Positions 8,296-18,322 of a DNA stretch of 64,000 nucleotides are shown here, in pieces. Position 1 is the first letter of the stretch. Each line of letters opens with the position of its first letter. Position numbers and translations under genes: made by a program. Location: positions 5,777,174 to 5,841,173 of the forward strand of contig CP151667.1 of NCBI GenBank assembly GCA_038400315.1, read 5' to 3'. The stretch is from Isosphaeraceae bacterium EP7 (GTDB lineage: Bacteria > Planctomycetota > Planctomycetia > Isosphaerales > Isosphaeraceae). A model generated the notes under the pieces. That model did not search any database, was not told where the DNA came from, and saw nothing but the letters and a program-made list of their open reading frames with translations.

Positions 8296-8992
8296 GGCCC
8301 CGAGCAAGGGAGCCGTGCCGTCCTAGTTTTTTTGATAAATTAGTTTCTCCAGCCCCGGTTTTCGCGCTGTAACGTACACCGCTGTTCGAAAGAAGGGCCG
8401 TTTGGTTACGGCCTCGCTCTCGAACAATGGCTTGTAGTTACGAAAAAGTGGCCGAATCTCTCACAAATTCCAATCGACATCTTAGGTTTTCAATTTTTCG
8501 TCACGGTCTCGCCCAGGCCGAAACACTAACCCTCGAATGATCATCCCTGACTTGCACTGGGATTTCGCACAGAGGTCGGTACCCTTCCAGATGCCATCTA
8601 CTGGATGGGCCTGTTCGTGCTCGCACATCGTCTCATCTTGACGATGATCCCTTTATCAGATGGGTTACACCCTTTTATAGGGCTGGTCAAGGAGCCTGTC
8701 GGAGTCGGAAATCCTTCGAGGATGCTCCGTTCCAAACATCGCCGGGATCGGACCTTAGTTGTCCACTTTTGGTCTCAATCGCCGGAAGATATCAATCGCT
8801 CTTCGATCGATCCAAGAACATGCGCTATTTGTTTCTTCCCCCAGTGCGGTCGGGAGGGCGGTTTTGGATCAAGGCAACAAGTTTTTTATGTTAATTTTTA
8901 CTTATGACTTCTCTGTAGAACTAGACCAGGCGACCTCACTTCGAACGGAAGTTGCTCATCATCTTCTCCTAAGGAATACCGAGGTTTTATAG
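8296..8992. other. 697-bp AT-richer upstream region of the large surface protein
   Basis: No convincing gene is seen; the open frames here lack family features or codon character. The region is visibly AT-richer than its surroundings, most strongly around 8876-8915. It ends with AAGGA and GAGG elements 8-20 bases before the ATG at 8993, so it probably holds the promoter and leader of that gene. Exact -35/-10 boxes cannot be assigned. The left boundary is the TA flank of IS630-A copy 1. Confidence 0.4.
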
Positions 8993-11900
8993 ATGTTTAA
9001 CTTCAAAATACACTCTCATCCTCATCGAAATTTGCGGTCACGAGCGATTTTCAGTATTTCGCGGCATAGCACCAGCCTGGAAATGCTGGAAGCTCGAATC
9101 TTATTGGCCGTGAATGCGATTGTGGCCGAAAATCAACTTCCCGGAACGCCCGATACTGTTTGGAACGTCAATGGTGCCGGTGATTCCAGTATCCAAGGCT
9201 TCGCCACCGACATTAGCGTTGATCAGGGACAGACAGTTTCCTTCAAGATCAAAGACACGGATAGTGCCCCTTACCGTGTCGATATTTATCGGATGGGATA
9301 CTACGCCGGACTTGGAGCACGTCTTGTTTCCACGATTCCGTCGTCGCAAACCCTGAGGCAGGTGCAGCCCAATCCCTTGAAGAACAACACGACAGGGTTG
9401 GTCGACGCCGGAAATTGGGCCGTTTCTGCCAGTTGGGCCGTTCCCTCGAATGCGACTTCAGGGATTTACTTTGCACGTATGACCCGTGAGGATACAGGAG
9501 GAGCCAGCCTGGCCTACTTCGTCGTCCGGGATGATGACGGTGGTTCGGATCTACTTTTCCAGACCTCCGACACGACCTGGCAAGCTTACAACACATGGGG
9601 CGGAAATAGCCTGTACTCGACAACCGATCCCTTACCGGCCAGTCGGGCCTTCGCGGTCAGCTATAATCGCCCTCTGACCGTCGATTCGACGTATGGTGGA
9701 TCCGGCAACTTCAATTCGCCGCTGCATGCCGAATACCCGATGGTTCGTTGGCTTGAGGCAAATGGATACAATGTTAGTTATTTCACCGATGTTGACAGCG
9801 ACCGAAACGGGAGTCTAATTCGTACACACAAAACCTTCGTTTCTGTTGGTCACGACGAATATTGGTCGGGGAATCAAAGAGCAAATGTGGAGTCGGCCCG
9901 CGACGCGGGGGTGAACCTGGCTTTCTTCAGCGGCAACGAATGCTTCTGGAAAACCCGATGGGAGAACAGCATCGATAGTTCCGGAACTCCTTACCGAACT
10001 CTCGTTTGCTACAAAGACTCGAAGAACGCTTCGCCTTTGGATCCCTTGTACAGTTCGCCGAATTGGGTCTGGACCGGCACCTGGCGAGATAATCGCTACA
10101 GTCCTCCGGGCGACGGTGGTCGTCCGGAAAATGCACTGAGCGGAAACATGTACATGAACGATCGAGCATCTACGGATCTCGGGATCAGTATGCAAGTTCC
10201 CTCGTCCGACGCCTCGCTGAGATTCTGGCGGAACACCAGCGTTGCAAACCTGGCGCCGGGACAGGTGGCCACGCTTGGTCAATATGTGGTCGGTTACGAG
10301 GTCAATGAGGATCGGGACAACGGATACCGGCCGGCCGGTCTGTTCCAGATGTCCTCGACCACCTTCGATACGTCCTTTCGGGTTCTGGTTCCCTGGGGTA
10401 CTGATGTCGGGCCGGGCACCTCAACCCATAGCATCACGATGTATCGGGCTTCCAGCGGGGCACTTGTTTTTGGGGCGGGGACCATCCAGTGGTCCTGGGG
10501 CCTGGACGGGAGCAACAACAACGTTGCGGTGACCCCTGACCCCGCCATGCGTCAGGCGACCGTCAACCTCTTGGCGGAGATGGGCGCTCAACCGCAAACG
10601 CTTCAGCCGGGGCTCGTGGCGGCGACCGCTTCGACCGATACCACGGCCCCGACAACGACTATCAGTTCCCCCGTCGCGGGGACGATTCTACAAAATGGAG
10701 TGCCGGTCACCATCTCGGGAACGGCCATCGATACCGGTGGAGGCGTGGTGGCCGGGGTCGAGGTTTCTGTGGATGGTGGGTTGACCTGGCACCCGGCGGT
10801 GGGACGATCGAACTGGACTTACAGCTGGACTCCGAACCAGGTCGGGTCGGTCTCGATCCTCAGTCGCTCGGTCGATGACAGCGCGAATCTGGGTCTCTCG
10901 AGTGCGGTGACGACCATCACCTCGCAGGGACCGATCTCGATCTTTGGGACGAAGATTCCTGGGGTGCTTTCCACGCCCGACTCGAGATCGATCGAGCTCG
11001 GCATGAAATTCCGATCCAGTACAAGTGGCACGATCTCATCCGTCAGGTTTTACAAATCGAGCAGTAATACCGGAATCCACATCGGAAGTCTCTGGACAAG
11101 TACTGGGACGCTTCTGGCTCAAGCCACATTCGTCAATGAATCGGCCACGGGTTGGCAACAGGTCAACTTCTCAAGCCCGGTTAGCATCCAGGCGAATACG
11201 ACCTACGTCGTTTCCTATCACACCAACGCGGGCTACTACTCGTCCGACAGCTTGTTCTTCAAAAGGAGTGGGTATTCGAACGGCGCGCTCCAGGCCCTGG
11301 CTGATGGCTTCGACTTTGGAAATGGTCTGTACAAGTACAGTTCAACCAGCACGTTCCCTACGGATACGTACAATTCCGAGAACTATTACGTCGATGTTGT
11401 GTTCGATTCGGGCGGCATCGATTCGACGCCACCCACGGTCGTGAGTCGCTCGCCTGCGCCTAATGCCACCTCTGTTCCCCTGGTCACAACCGTGACTGCG
11501 GGTTTCAGTGAATCGGTCTCGGCGGCCTCGATTGTTTTCACGTTGAGTGGGCCGGGTGGAATCGTTCCATCAACCGTCTCGTACAACTCGATTACCAACG
11601 TTGCCCTCCTGACGTCCGTGAGCCCCCTTTCGCCTTCGACCACCTACACGGTCTCAGTGAGCGGAGCGACGGACGCATCCGGAAATGTCACGGCTCCAAC
11701 GTCCTGGAACTTTACGACGACGGCCCAGACCTCGTCCTCGTCTGATTATTCGATCTGGGGCGACCTGGTGACCCCCTCGATTGCCTCGTTTGCCGATTCG
11801 AGTTCATACGAACTGGGGGTCAAGTTCCAATCGTCGGTGACTGGATCGATCACGGGGATCCGTTATTACAAGGGTGCGGCGAACACTGGAACCCACATTG

Positions 11901-14650
11901 GAAAACTGTGGAGTTCCAGCGGGACGCTGCTGGCATCAGCCACCTTCATCGCAGAAACGACGACGGGTTGGCAGCAGGTTAACTTCAGCACGCCTGTTCC
12001 AATCACCGCCAACACCACGTATATCGCCTCCTACCACACCGACACCGGGGGCTATGCCCTGGACGCCGGATACTTTGCCAACAGCGGCATGACCAACGGA
12101 CCTCTGACCGCACCGGCGAGCGGAACTTCCGGTGGGAACGGCGTGTTCTCTCCTGGGGCCAGTGCGTTCCCCACTCAATCGTTCAATTCCAATAACTACT
12201 GGGTTGACGTCGTCTTCTCGATCCCGACTTCAACACCTACAGCGACCACGACCACGCTGAGCTCGTCGGCCAACCCGTCCGTCTTTGGTCAAGCGGTGAC
12301 CTTCACCGCGACGGTGAGCTCGGGCAGTGGAACACCGGGCGGAACGGTCACCTTCCTGGACGGCTCGACGGTCCTGGGAACCTCGACGCTCAACCCCTCC
12401 GGCGTGGCCACCTTCGTGATCTCCACCCTGGCTGCGGGCAGTCGCACGATCACCGCCAGTTACGGCGGCTCGACCAGCTTCGCGTCCAGTTCATCCACCG
12501 CTCTGATCCAGACGGTCAATCAGATCCAGATCCAGAGTACCACGACCACGCTGAGCTCGTCGGCCAACCCGTCCGTCTTTGGTCAAGCGGTGACCTTCAC
12601 CGCGACGGTGAGCTCGGGCAGTGGAACACCGGGCGGAACGGTCACCTTCCTGGACGGCTCGACGGTCCTGGGAACCTCGACGCTCAACCCCTCCGGCGTG
12701 GCCACCTTCGTGATCTCCACCCTTAATGTGTTCATGGCCGAGGGTGCCCACTCGATCACGGCAAACTATTCCGGTTCGACCGCCTTTGCCCCTAGCACCT
12801 CGGCCGCTCTTGGCCAGGCCGTGGCTCCTGCGCCCACGACGACCACTCTGACCTCCTCGACCAATCCCTCGGCACTAGGGCAGTCGTTGACCTTCACAGC
12901 TACCGTCAGTGCGCTAAATGTCGTTGGTACTTATAGTGGTACCATCGTCTTCAGGGATGGATCGACAACGCTGGGATCCGTGCCGGTCGATGCCTCGGGC
13001 GTGACTACTTTCACCGTCTCCAACCTGATTTTGGGTACCCACTCGATCACCGCAGCCTATGTCGGATCGATAAATTTGGTGTCGAGCACTTCGGCCACTC
13101 TGGTTCAAACCGTAAATCCAGTTGTGGGGCAGGTGACAACGACCACGACACTGACCGTGACACCTACCTCGCGGGTGGCTGGTCAGGCCGTCACGTTCAC
13201 GGCCACGGTTGGCACCAGCAGTGCGAACAAGCCGACCGGAACGGTGACTTTTTTTGATGGCACGACTGCAATCGGCTCAGGTTCGTTGAATACTTCAGGC
13301 GTCGCCACTTTCACAACCACTTCGCTGATCGTGGGAAGCCACTCGCTCAGAGCAGCTTATGGCGGCGACTCCACCTTTGCCACTAGCACCTCGGCTACTC
13401 TGACAAGAACCGTCAGCAAAGCGTCAACGACGACCTCTCTCTCCACGTCATTAACCCCCACAGTCTTCGGCCAGGCTGTTACGCTCACCGCTACCGTTGC
13501 CATCGTCTCTCCCGGTGCTGGAAATGTTACCGGCACGGTGACCTTCTTCAACGGCTCCGTCGCTATTGGTACAGCCTCGCTCAATTCCTTGGGCGTGGCA
13601 ACCTTCACGATCTCGAGCCTGGCAGTCGGGAATCGTTCGATCAAGGCGACCTACGCTGGGGACACTTCCTTCTCCACCAGCACCTCAGCCACACTCACGC
13701 AAGTCGTTAGCAAGGCGTCTACTACCACGAGTCTCGTTGCGTCTTCACAGTCAACAGTGTTCGGCCAGACCGTCACTTTCACCGCCACCGTCGTCGCTCC
13801 AGGGGCCGGGGGCCTCGCAGGAACAGTTAATTTCTTCAACGGCACCACCAATATTGGTTCACGCACGCTCGATGCCTCCGGCGTGGCTACCTTGAGTATC
13901 TCATCTCTTGCCGTGGGTGCCCGATCAATCCGAGCGACTTATGTTGGGAACCCCTCCTTCGCGACCAGCACCTCGGATACGATTGCATTGACCGTCAGCA
14001 AAGCATCCACAACGACCACGCTCACCTCCTCGTCAAATCCCTCAGTCGTGGGCCAGGCGGTGACCTTTACGGCTACTATTGTCGCTGATGCTCCAGGGAG
14101 TGGGACGCCCGCCGGTCGAGTCACTTTCTACAATGGCTCGGCCACACTCGGTTCGGTGACGCTCGATACCTCTGGGTTGGCGACCTTTACCACTTCCAGC
14201 CTGGCCAGTGGTAACCGTTCGATCCGAGCGGTTTACGTTGGTAACACCTCCTTCTTGACCAGTACCTCCGACACTCTGATCCAGACTGTCAACGCCGCTG
14301 CAATAGCAGCCAGTTCCACAGTCGTCGGTTCGCCCAACCTAGTCTCAGCTCCGCCGGCCCAGTCCTCCTTGAATTCCTTGGTTTCCACGACGAATACGAT
14401 GGTATCCGGGTCGAAGCCTGGCTCAGGTGTTCCTCCCATCGACCCGCCGATCTCGACCAACGCCAAGTTCACAGTGATGGTTCAACCAACATCCTCGAAG
14501 ATGTCTGCATACCACGATATTGCATTAGAACAGGTCGAACTGAGCCGAACCGAACAGATCCTGAATTTACTGGCTTCGGACCAGACCTCCAAGCCGTCTC
14601 TTTCGCCGGGTCGGTCATCAAGATCGATCAAACCCGTCAATCTCACCTGA
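8993..14650 (+). CDS. 1885-residue surface protein: LEPR-XLL motif, DMF-ase beta-like domain, DUF4082 x2, Ig-like repeats
   Basis: Domains in order: a basic N-terminus with SLEMLEARILLAV (residues 28-40), a variant of the planctomycete LEPR-XLL sorting motif. At about 43-525 is a domain like the N,N-dimethylformamidase large subunit (VSVGHDEYWSGNQRANVESA, FFSGNECFWKTRW). An Ig-like domain follows at about 545-640, DUF4082 at about 650-800, a Big_5 Ig domain at about 805-905, and a second DUF4082 at about 920-1078. Seven Big_3-type Ig repeats of about 97 residues (TTTTLSSSANPSVFGQ and variants) span about 1082-1772, before a Ser/Pro-rich tail. It is probably a secreted or cell-wall-attached protein; whether the amidase-like head is catalytic is unknown. 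Ribosome site GAGG 8 bases before ATG. Confidence 0.85.
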   Translation: MFNFKIHSHPHRNLRSRAIFSISRHSTSLEMLEARILLAVNAIVAENQLPGTPDTVWNVNGAGDSSIQGFATDISVDQGQTVSFKIKDTDSAPYRVDIYRMGYYAGLGARLVSTIPSSQTLRQVQPNPLKNNTTGLVDAGNWAVSASWAVPSNATSGIYFARMTREDTGGASLAYFVVRDDDGGSDLLFQTSDTTWQAYNTWGGNSLYSTTDPLPASRAFAVSYNRPLTVDSTYGGSGNFNSPLHAEYPMVRWLEANGYNVSYFTDVDSDRNGSLIRTHKTFVSVGHDEYWSGNQRANVESARDAGVNLAFFSGNECFWKTRWENSIDSSGTPYRTLVCYKDSKNASPLDPLYSSPNWVWTGTWRDNRYSPPGDGGRPENALSGNMYMNDRASTDLGISMQVPSSDASLRFWRNTSVANLAPGQVATLGQYVVGYEVNEDRDNGYRPAGLFQMSSTTFDTSFRVLVPWGTDVGPGTSTHSITMYRASSGALVFGAGTIQWSWGLDGSNNNVAVTPDPAMRQATVNLLAEMGAQPQTLQPGLVAATASTDTTAPTTTISSPVAGTILQNGVPVTISGTAIDTGGGVVAGVEVSVDGGLTWHPAVGRSNWTYSWTPNQVGSVSILSRSVDDSANLGLSSAVTTITSQGPISIFGTKIPGVLSTPDSRSIELGMKFRSSTSGTISSVRFYKSSSNTGIHIGSLWTSTGTLLAQATFVNESATGWQQVNFSSPVSIQANTTYVVSYHTNAGYYSSDSLFFKRSGYSNGALQALADGFDFGNGLYKYSSTSTFPTDTYNSENYYVDVVFDSGGIDSTPPTVVSRSPAPNATSVPLVTTVTAGFSESVSAASIVFTLSGPGGIVPSTVSYNSITNVALLTSVSPLSPSTTYTVSVSGATDASGNVTAPTSWNFTTTAQTSSSSDYSIWGDLVTPSIASFADSSSYELGVKFQSSVTGSITGIRYYKGAANTGTHIGKLWSSSGTLLASATFIAETTTGWQQVNFSTPVPITANTTYIASYHTDTGGYALDAGYFANSGMTNGPLTAPASGTSGGNGVFSPGASAFPTQSFNSNNYWVDVVFSIPTSTPTATTTTLSSSANPSVFGQAVTFTATVSSGSGTPGGTVTFLDGSTVLGTSTLNPSGVATFVISTLAAGSRTITASYGGSTSFASSSSTALIQTVNQIQIQSTTTTLSSSANPSVFGQAVTFTATVSSGSGTPGGTVTFLDGSTVLGTSTLNPSGVATFVISTLNVFMAEGAHSITANYSGSTAFAPSTSAALGQAVAPAPTTTTLTSSTNPSALGQSLTFTATVSALNVVGTYSGTIVFRDGSTTLGSVPVDASGVTTFTVSNLILGTHSITAAYVGSINLVSSTSATLVQTVNPVVGQVTTTTTLTVTPTSRVAGQAVTFTATVGTSSANKPTGTVTFFDGTTAIGSGSLNTSGVATFTTTSLIVGSHSLRAAYGGDSTFATSTSATLTRTVSKASTTTSLSTSLTPTVFGQAVTLTATVAIVSPGAGNVTGTVTFFNGSVAIGTASLNSLGVATFTISSLAVGNRSIKATYAGDTSFSTSTSATLTQVVSKASTTTSLVASSQSTVFGQTVTFTATVVAPGAGGLAGTVNFFNGTTNIGSRTLDASGVATLSISSLAVGARSIRATYVGNPSFATSTSDTIALTVSKASTTTTLTSSSNPSVVGQAVTFTATIVADAPGSGTPAGRVTFYNGSATLGSVTLDTSGLATFTTSSLASGNRSIRAVYVGNTSFLTSTSDTLIQTVNAAAIAASSTVVGSPNLVSAPPAQSSLNSLVSTTNTMVSGSKPGSGVPPIDPPISTNAKFTVMVQPTSSKMSAYHDIALEQVELSRTEQILNLLASDQTSKPSLSPGRSSRSIKPVNLT
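12245..12723 (+). repeat. 185-bp perfect direct repeat inside the Ig-repeat region
   Basis: The stretch 12245-12429 is repeated without any mismatch at 12539-12723 (period 294 bp, i.e. 98 codons). It encodes most of Ig repeats 1 and 2 of the large surface protein. The remaining five repeats are clearly diverged, so this pair reflects recent duplication or gene conversion. Confidence 0.95.
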
Positions 14651-14917
14651 GCGTCGATTTTGCTGGATGATAAAGATCTCCTCGTCGCTTAACACAGATG
14701 CATGACTGGAAAGGTCATCCAATCACCCATCGACCAGGTGTGATCCGTAAGACTCGACGCTATCGACGGAGTGCGTCTCACCCGTCGACCGTGTTCGTCC
14801 CTGATTGGGAGCGTTAGCCCGGTTTTCCTTTGAGCGTGTCGGTTGACGCCTCTACCCCGCTCCGGTATCCGCAGTGGCCGAACCAGCCGCGGAGGTCGCC
14901 CGGCTCGACGGCCCTCA

Positions 14918-15765
14918 AAGCGTGTTGAGAAAGGCTATCATTCGAGCTTCTTGACCAGCCTTCGTGCCATCAGGTGGATCATCGCCAGCTTCACGAATGC
15001 CTCGCTGCTGGCGACCGTCCCCTCGTAGTCCTTGGACAAACGACGGCATCGGCCCAGCCAGGCGAAGGTCCGCTCCACGACCCATCGTCGCTTGACGACC
15101 CGGAATCCCGGACCCTCGCGCTCGACGACCATCAGCCGGATCGGGTACGCCCGCCGCCAGGCGAAGACCCAGTCGGTCACACGCCTGTAGATCCCGTCGG
15201 CCCAGACCGACTTCAGCCGGCTGAAACGGCCTCGGATCGACGCGAAGACGAGCGTGGCCCCGTCCGGGTCCTGGACGTCGGCCGAGGTGACGACCACCGC
15301 CAGGATCAGGCCGAGCGTGTCGACGAGGATGTGCCGCTTGCGGCCATTGACCTTCTTCCATGCATCGATGCCGTGGGGCCCCCCCTTTCGGTGGTCTTGA
15401 CCGACTGGCTGTCGAGGATGGCCCCCGAGGGCTGCCGACGCCGCCCCTCGGCCACGCGGAGGTCGCCCCGCAATTCGGCCATCAATCGGTCGAAGGTGCC
15501 GTCCTTCTTCCAGCACCGGAAGTGCCAGTAGGCGATGGTCCAGGGGGGGAGGTCGTGCGGCATTGCCCGCCACTGGGACCCCGTGCGGGCGACGTACAGC
15601 AGGGCGTTGACGATCTCGCGGCGGTCGTATTTGGCGGGTCGGCCCCCGGGCTTGGGGGCCGGGATGAATCGGCAGACCTGGGCCCACTGGGGGTTGGTCA
15701 GGTCACTGGGATAGCGACGTCGTGTGTCCATGCTCCAAGCCTAGGACACCCTTTCTCAACTCGCT
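14918..15765 (-). mobile_element. IS5-family element (IS427-like), nested in IS630-B
   Basis: Terminal inverted repeats AGCGTGTTGAGAAAGG (left) and AGCGAGTTGAGAAAGG (right, read inward). A four-base direct repeat CTCA flanks the element at 14914-14917 and 15766-15769. The sequence on both sides joins into one continuous IS630 transposase frame, which proves the insertion point. About 848 bp, with one transposase gene in two frames. Confidence 0.9.
14938..15731 (-). CDS. IS5-family (IS427 group) transposase, -1 frameshift
   Basis: The first frame starts at 15731 (MDTRRRYPSDLTNPQWAQVC) and carries the DUF4096 N-terminal domain through WTIAYWHFRCWKKDGTFDR to AILDSQSVKTTERGGP. The second frame continues with DAWKKVNGRKRHILVDTLGL, then DGIYRR and RWVVERTFAWLGRCRRLSKD, the IS5 DDE core (D in ILDSQS, D in VWADG, E in VVERTF). 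The frames meet at seven G residues (C7 at 15379-15385), read AGG GGG GGC, so a G_GGG_GGC slip to the -1 frame gives the full protein. Such two-frame organisation is common in the IS427 group. Confidence 0.88.
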
Positions 15766-16789
15766 CTCAGGCCGTCGCCCATCGCACCGATCCGCGCCTC
15801 GACCGTCCGCGCCTTGGCCGACCTCAGGTGCGGCTTCAGCTTGGAGAACATCGACTCGATCGGGTTGAGGTCCGGACTGTACGGCGGCAGGTACCGCACC
15901 TCGGCCCCGGCCGCCGCGATCAACCGGCCGACCTCGGCCGTCTTGTGGCACGGCAAGTTGTCGATGATCACGACGTCGCCCGGACGGAGCGTCGGGGCCA
16001 GGCACCGGCCGATGTCGGCCTCGAAGCAGGCGGCGTTGGTCGCCCCGTCGAAGGCCAGGCAGGCCGCCGCCGGCACGCCGTCGAGGCGAACCGCGGCGGT
16101 CAGCGTCGTGACCTTCCAGTGGCCGTGCGGCACCGGGCCGTCAACGCGGACCCCGCTGGGGGCCCGGCCGTGGGTACGGTCCATCGCCGTGCTGGCGCCG
16201 CTCTCGTCGAGGAAGACCAGCCGCCCCGGGTCGACCGCGGCGAACTCCTCGCGCCAGGCCCGCCGGTGCGCCTTCAACTCGGGGCGATCCCGCTCGGCCG
16301 CCCGCCGCGACTTTTTTGGCGCGTGATGCCCAGTCGCCTCCGCGCCCGGTGCACGGCCGACGGGCAGCAGCCCACGCCGGCGGCCTCGGCCAACGGCGCG
16401 AGCGTGGCGTCGTCGTCGGCCCGGACCGCCTCGCGGAGTCGCCCCGCGGCCTCGCCGTCGAAGGCCGGGGCCCGCCCGCCGCCGTGCGGCCGGGGGGCGA
16501 TCGAGCCGGTGTCGCGCCGCTGCCGCACCAGCTTGCCGATCCAGGTGACGCTGACGGAGAACCGCGCGGCGACCTGCTCGCGGGTGCCGTCGCGCCCATC
16601 GCAGGCGGCGAGGACCCGCGCGCGCAGGTCGGTCGAATAAGCCTTCATCCCCATGCCCTCCATCCAGGAAGGGATAACAAGGGACAACCGGCTCAGTCAA
16701 AGTGAAACCGCTCTAGGGCCTGGAACGAAATAATTTTGCTCTATCTTCTCGCCGTCGCACATAATGACATGATGCACGACAATACGGAA

Positions 16790-18320
16790 TGTGAACGGCG
16801 GCGGGAAAGTGCAGCGCGGGGCGGGGGCCGAACGGCGGCCGAAATGGGCGACACCTTTTGTCTGACTCACTGCTCCTTGCCCACGATGGAGGCCCATAGG
16901 CCGACCATCGAGGGCAAGCGTAGTGAGGCAACGGGGTGTATACCGACATGGAAAACTGGGCCGAGATCCGCCGTCGCGTCCTCGCCGACGGCCTCTCCGG
17001 GCGGGCCGCCTGCCGAGAGTACAGCATCCACTGGAAGACACTCCTCAAGATCCTCGACAACGCCGAGCCGCCGGGATACCGCCGCACCAAGCCCAAGCGG
17101 CCCTCGATCCTCGATCCCTTCCTGCCCGTCGTCCATCAGATCCTCGAGGACGACAAGAAGGCCCCCAAGAAGCAGGGGCACACGGCCAAGCGGATCTTTG
17201 ACCGGCTCAAGGCCGAGCACGGCTACCAGGGCGGCCTGACCATGGTCAAGGTCGCCGTCCGCGCCTGGCAGCTCTCCACGGCCGAGGACTTCGTCCCCCT
17301 GGCCCACCCGCCCGGCGAGGCCCACGCCGAGGGCGTCCTCGACGGACAGCCGGCGAAGGTCACCGTCTTCGTCATGACCTTGCCCTTCTCCGACGCGGTC
17401 TTCGCTTGCACCTTCCCGCGCGAGTGCGCCGAGGCCTTCCTCTAGGGGCACGTCCGGGCCTTCAAGTTCTTCGGCGGCGTCCCCCGGAGGATCAGATACG
17501 ACAACTCCAAGATCGCTGTGGCCAGGATCACCGGCACGCGCGACCGCGAGCTTACCGACAAGTTCCTCCGGCTCGAGAGCCACCACCTCTTCGAGCACCA
17601 CTTCTGCCTGGTCCGTAGGCCGAACGAGAAGGGGCACGTCGCGACGCTCGTCGGCTTCGCCCGCCGCAACTTCCTCGTCCCCGTCCCGGTCGCCCGCGGC
17701 GGCCTGGAGACGCTCAACACCCGGCTCGAGGCCGACTGCAGCCCCGACCTGGCGCGGAGGCTCCGCCGAGGAGCACGCGTCGATGCGGCCCCTGCCGGCC
17801 GAGTCGTTCCTGGCCGCCCGCGTCGAGCAACTCATGGCCGACTCGCTCTCGCTGGTCCGCTTCGACACCAACGACTATTCCGTGCCGACCGCCTACGCCC
17901 ATCACATGCTCACCGCCGTCGGCACGGTGGACTCGCACCGGATCATGGCCGGCGACCGTGTGGTGGCCGAGCACCGGCGATGCTGGGATCGAGAGCGCGT
18001 CACCTATGACCCGGTCCACTACCTGGCCCTGCTCGAGCGCAAGCCCGGGGCGTTGGACTTCGCCGCCCCGCTGGCCTGATGGGGGCTGCCGGTCTGCTTC
18101 GGCGTCCTGCGACGTCGCCTGGAGGCCGAGCTGGGCGGGCCGGGGACGCGGCAATTCATCAAGGTGCTCCGACTCCTGGAGCGGGTTCACCCGCGAGACC
18201 TGACCCGGGCGGTCGAACGGGCCCTGGAGCTGGGGGGTGGCCGATGCCGACGCAGTGCGGCTGATCCTAGAGCACCGCGGCGAGGAGCCGTCGGGCCTGT
18301 TCTGTCTCGACGGCCTCATT
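16790..18320 (+). mobile_element. IS21-family relic, 5' part only
   Basis: At 16790 begins TGTGAACGGCGGCGGGAAAG, which resembles an IS21-type end, and a related GAACGGCGGCCGAAA motif recurs about 40 bases on, as expected for the multiple transposase-binding sites of IS21. A degraded istA follows. The relic is cut at 18320 by IS630-A copy 2. No istB ATPase gene or right end is present in the window. Confidence 0.6.
16936..18320 (+). pseudogene. istA transposase of IS21 family, degraded and truncated
   Basis: Starts MYTDMENWAEIRRRVLADGL with the IstA helix-turn-helix (SGRAACREYSIHWKTLLKIL). The catalytic region is damaged: GEAHAEGVLDGQ stands where family members have a DFGEA-type block. FVMTLPFSDAVFACTFPREC is well kept. 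An in-frame TAG at 17443 interrupts before GHVRAFKFFGGVPRRIRYDN; further frame changes occur between 17650 and 17790. A TGA at 18078 interrupts again before WGLPVCFGVLRRRLEAELG. It ends at the TA of the next insertion sequence. Confidence 0.85.
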
Positions 18321-18322
18321 TA

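Larger units (their letters stand above)
14814..16648 (-). pseudogene. IS630-B transposase, split by IS5 insertion
   Basis: The N-terminal frame starts at 16648 (MKAYSTDLRARVLAACDGRD) with an HTH region. At a six-A run (T6 at 16312-16317) the reading moves to the -1 frame, which carries the DDE core LVFLDESGASTAMDR, DVVIIDNLPCHKT and YSPDLNPIESMFSKLK. It stops at GDGLRA where the IS5 end begins (about 15766). The missing tail, AVEPGDLRGWFGHCGY and a short extension, is found on the other side of the IS5 element (14913 down to 14817). Its TAA stop uses the flanking TA. Confidence 0.85.
14817..16713 (-). mobile_element. IS630-B, interrupted by an IS5-family element
   Basis: The ends read inward as GCCCGGTTTTCCTTTGA (from 14817) and GAGCGGTTTCACTTTGA (from 16713), imperfect inverted repeats. 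Each is flanked by TA (14815-14816 and 16714-16715). Removing the IS5 element at 14918-15765 and one CTCA duplication leaves about 1045 bp, a normal IS630 size. The transposase gene is split by the insertion, so this copy cannot make its own complete protein. Confidence 0.85.

Noticed and set aside
8605-8992. Short plus-strand frames upstream of the large surface protein
   Set aside because: No ribosome site or family feature; composition is mixed and the region is better explained as leader and promoter.
12240-14310. Periodic repeats that might be taken for a CRISPR or satellite array
   Set aside because: The period is about 290 bp and keeps one reading frame with Ig-domain sequence; there are no short direct repeats with unique spacers.
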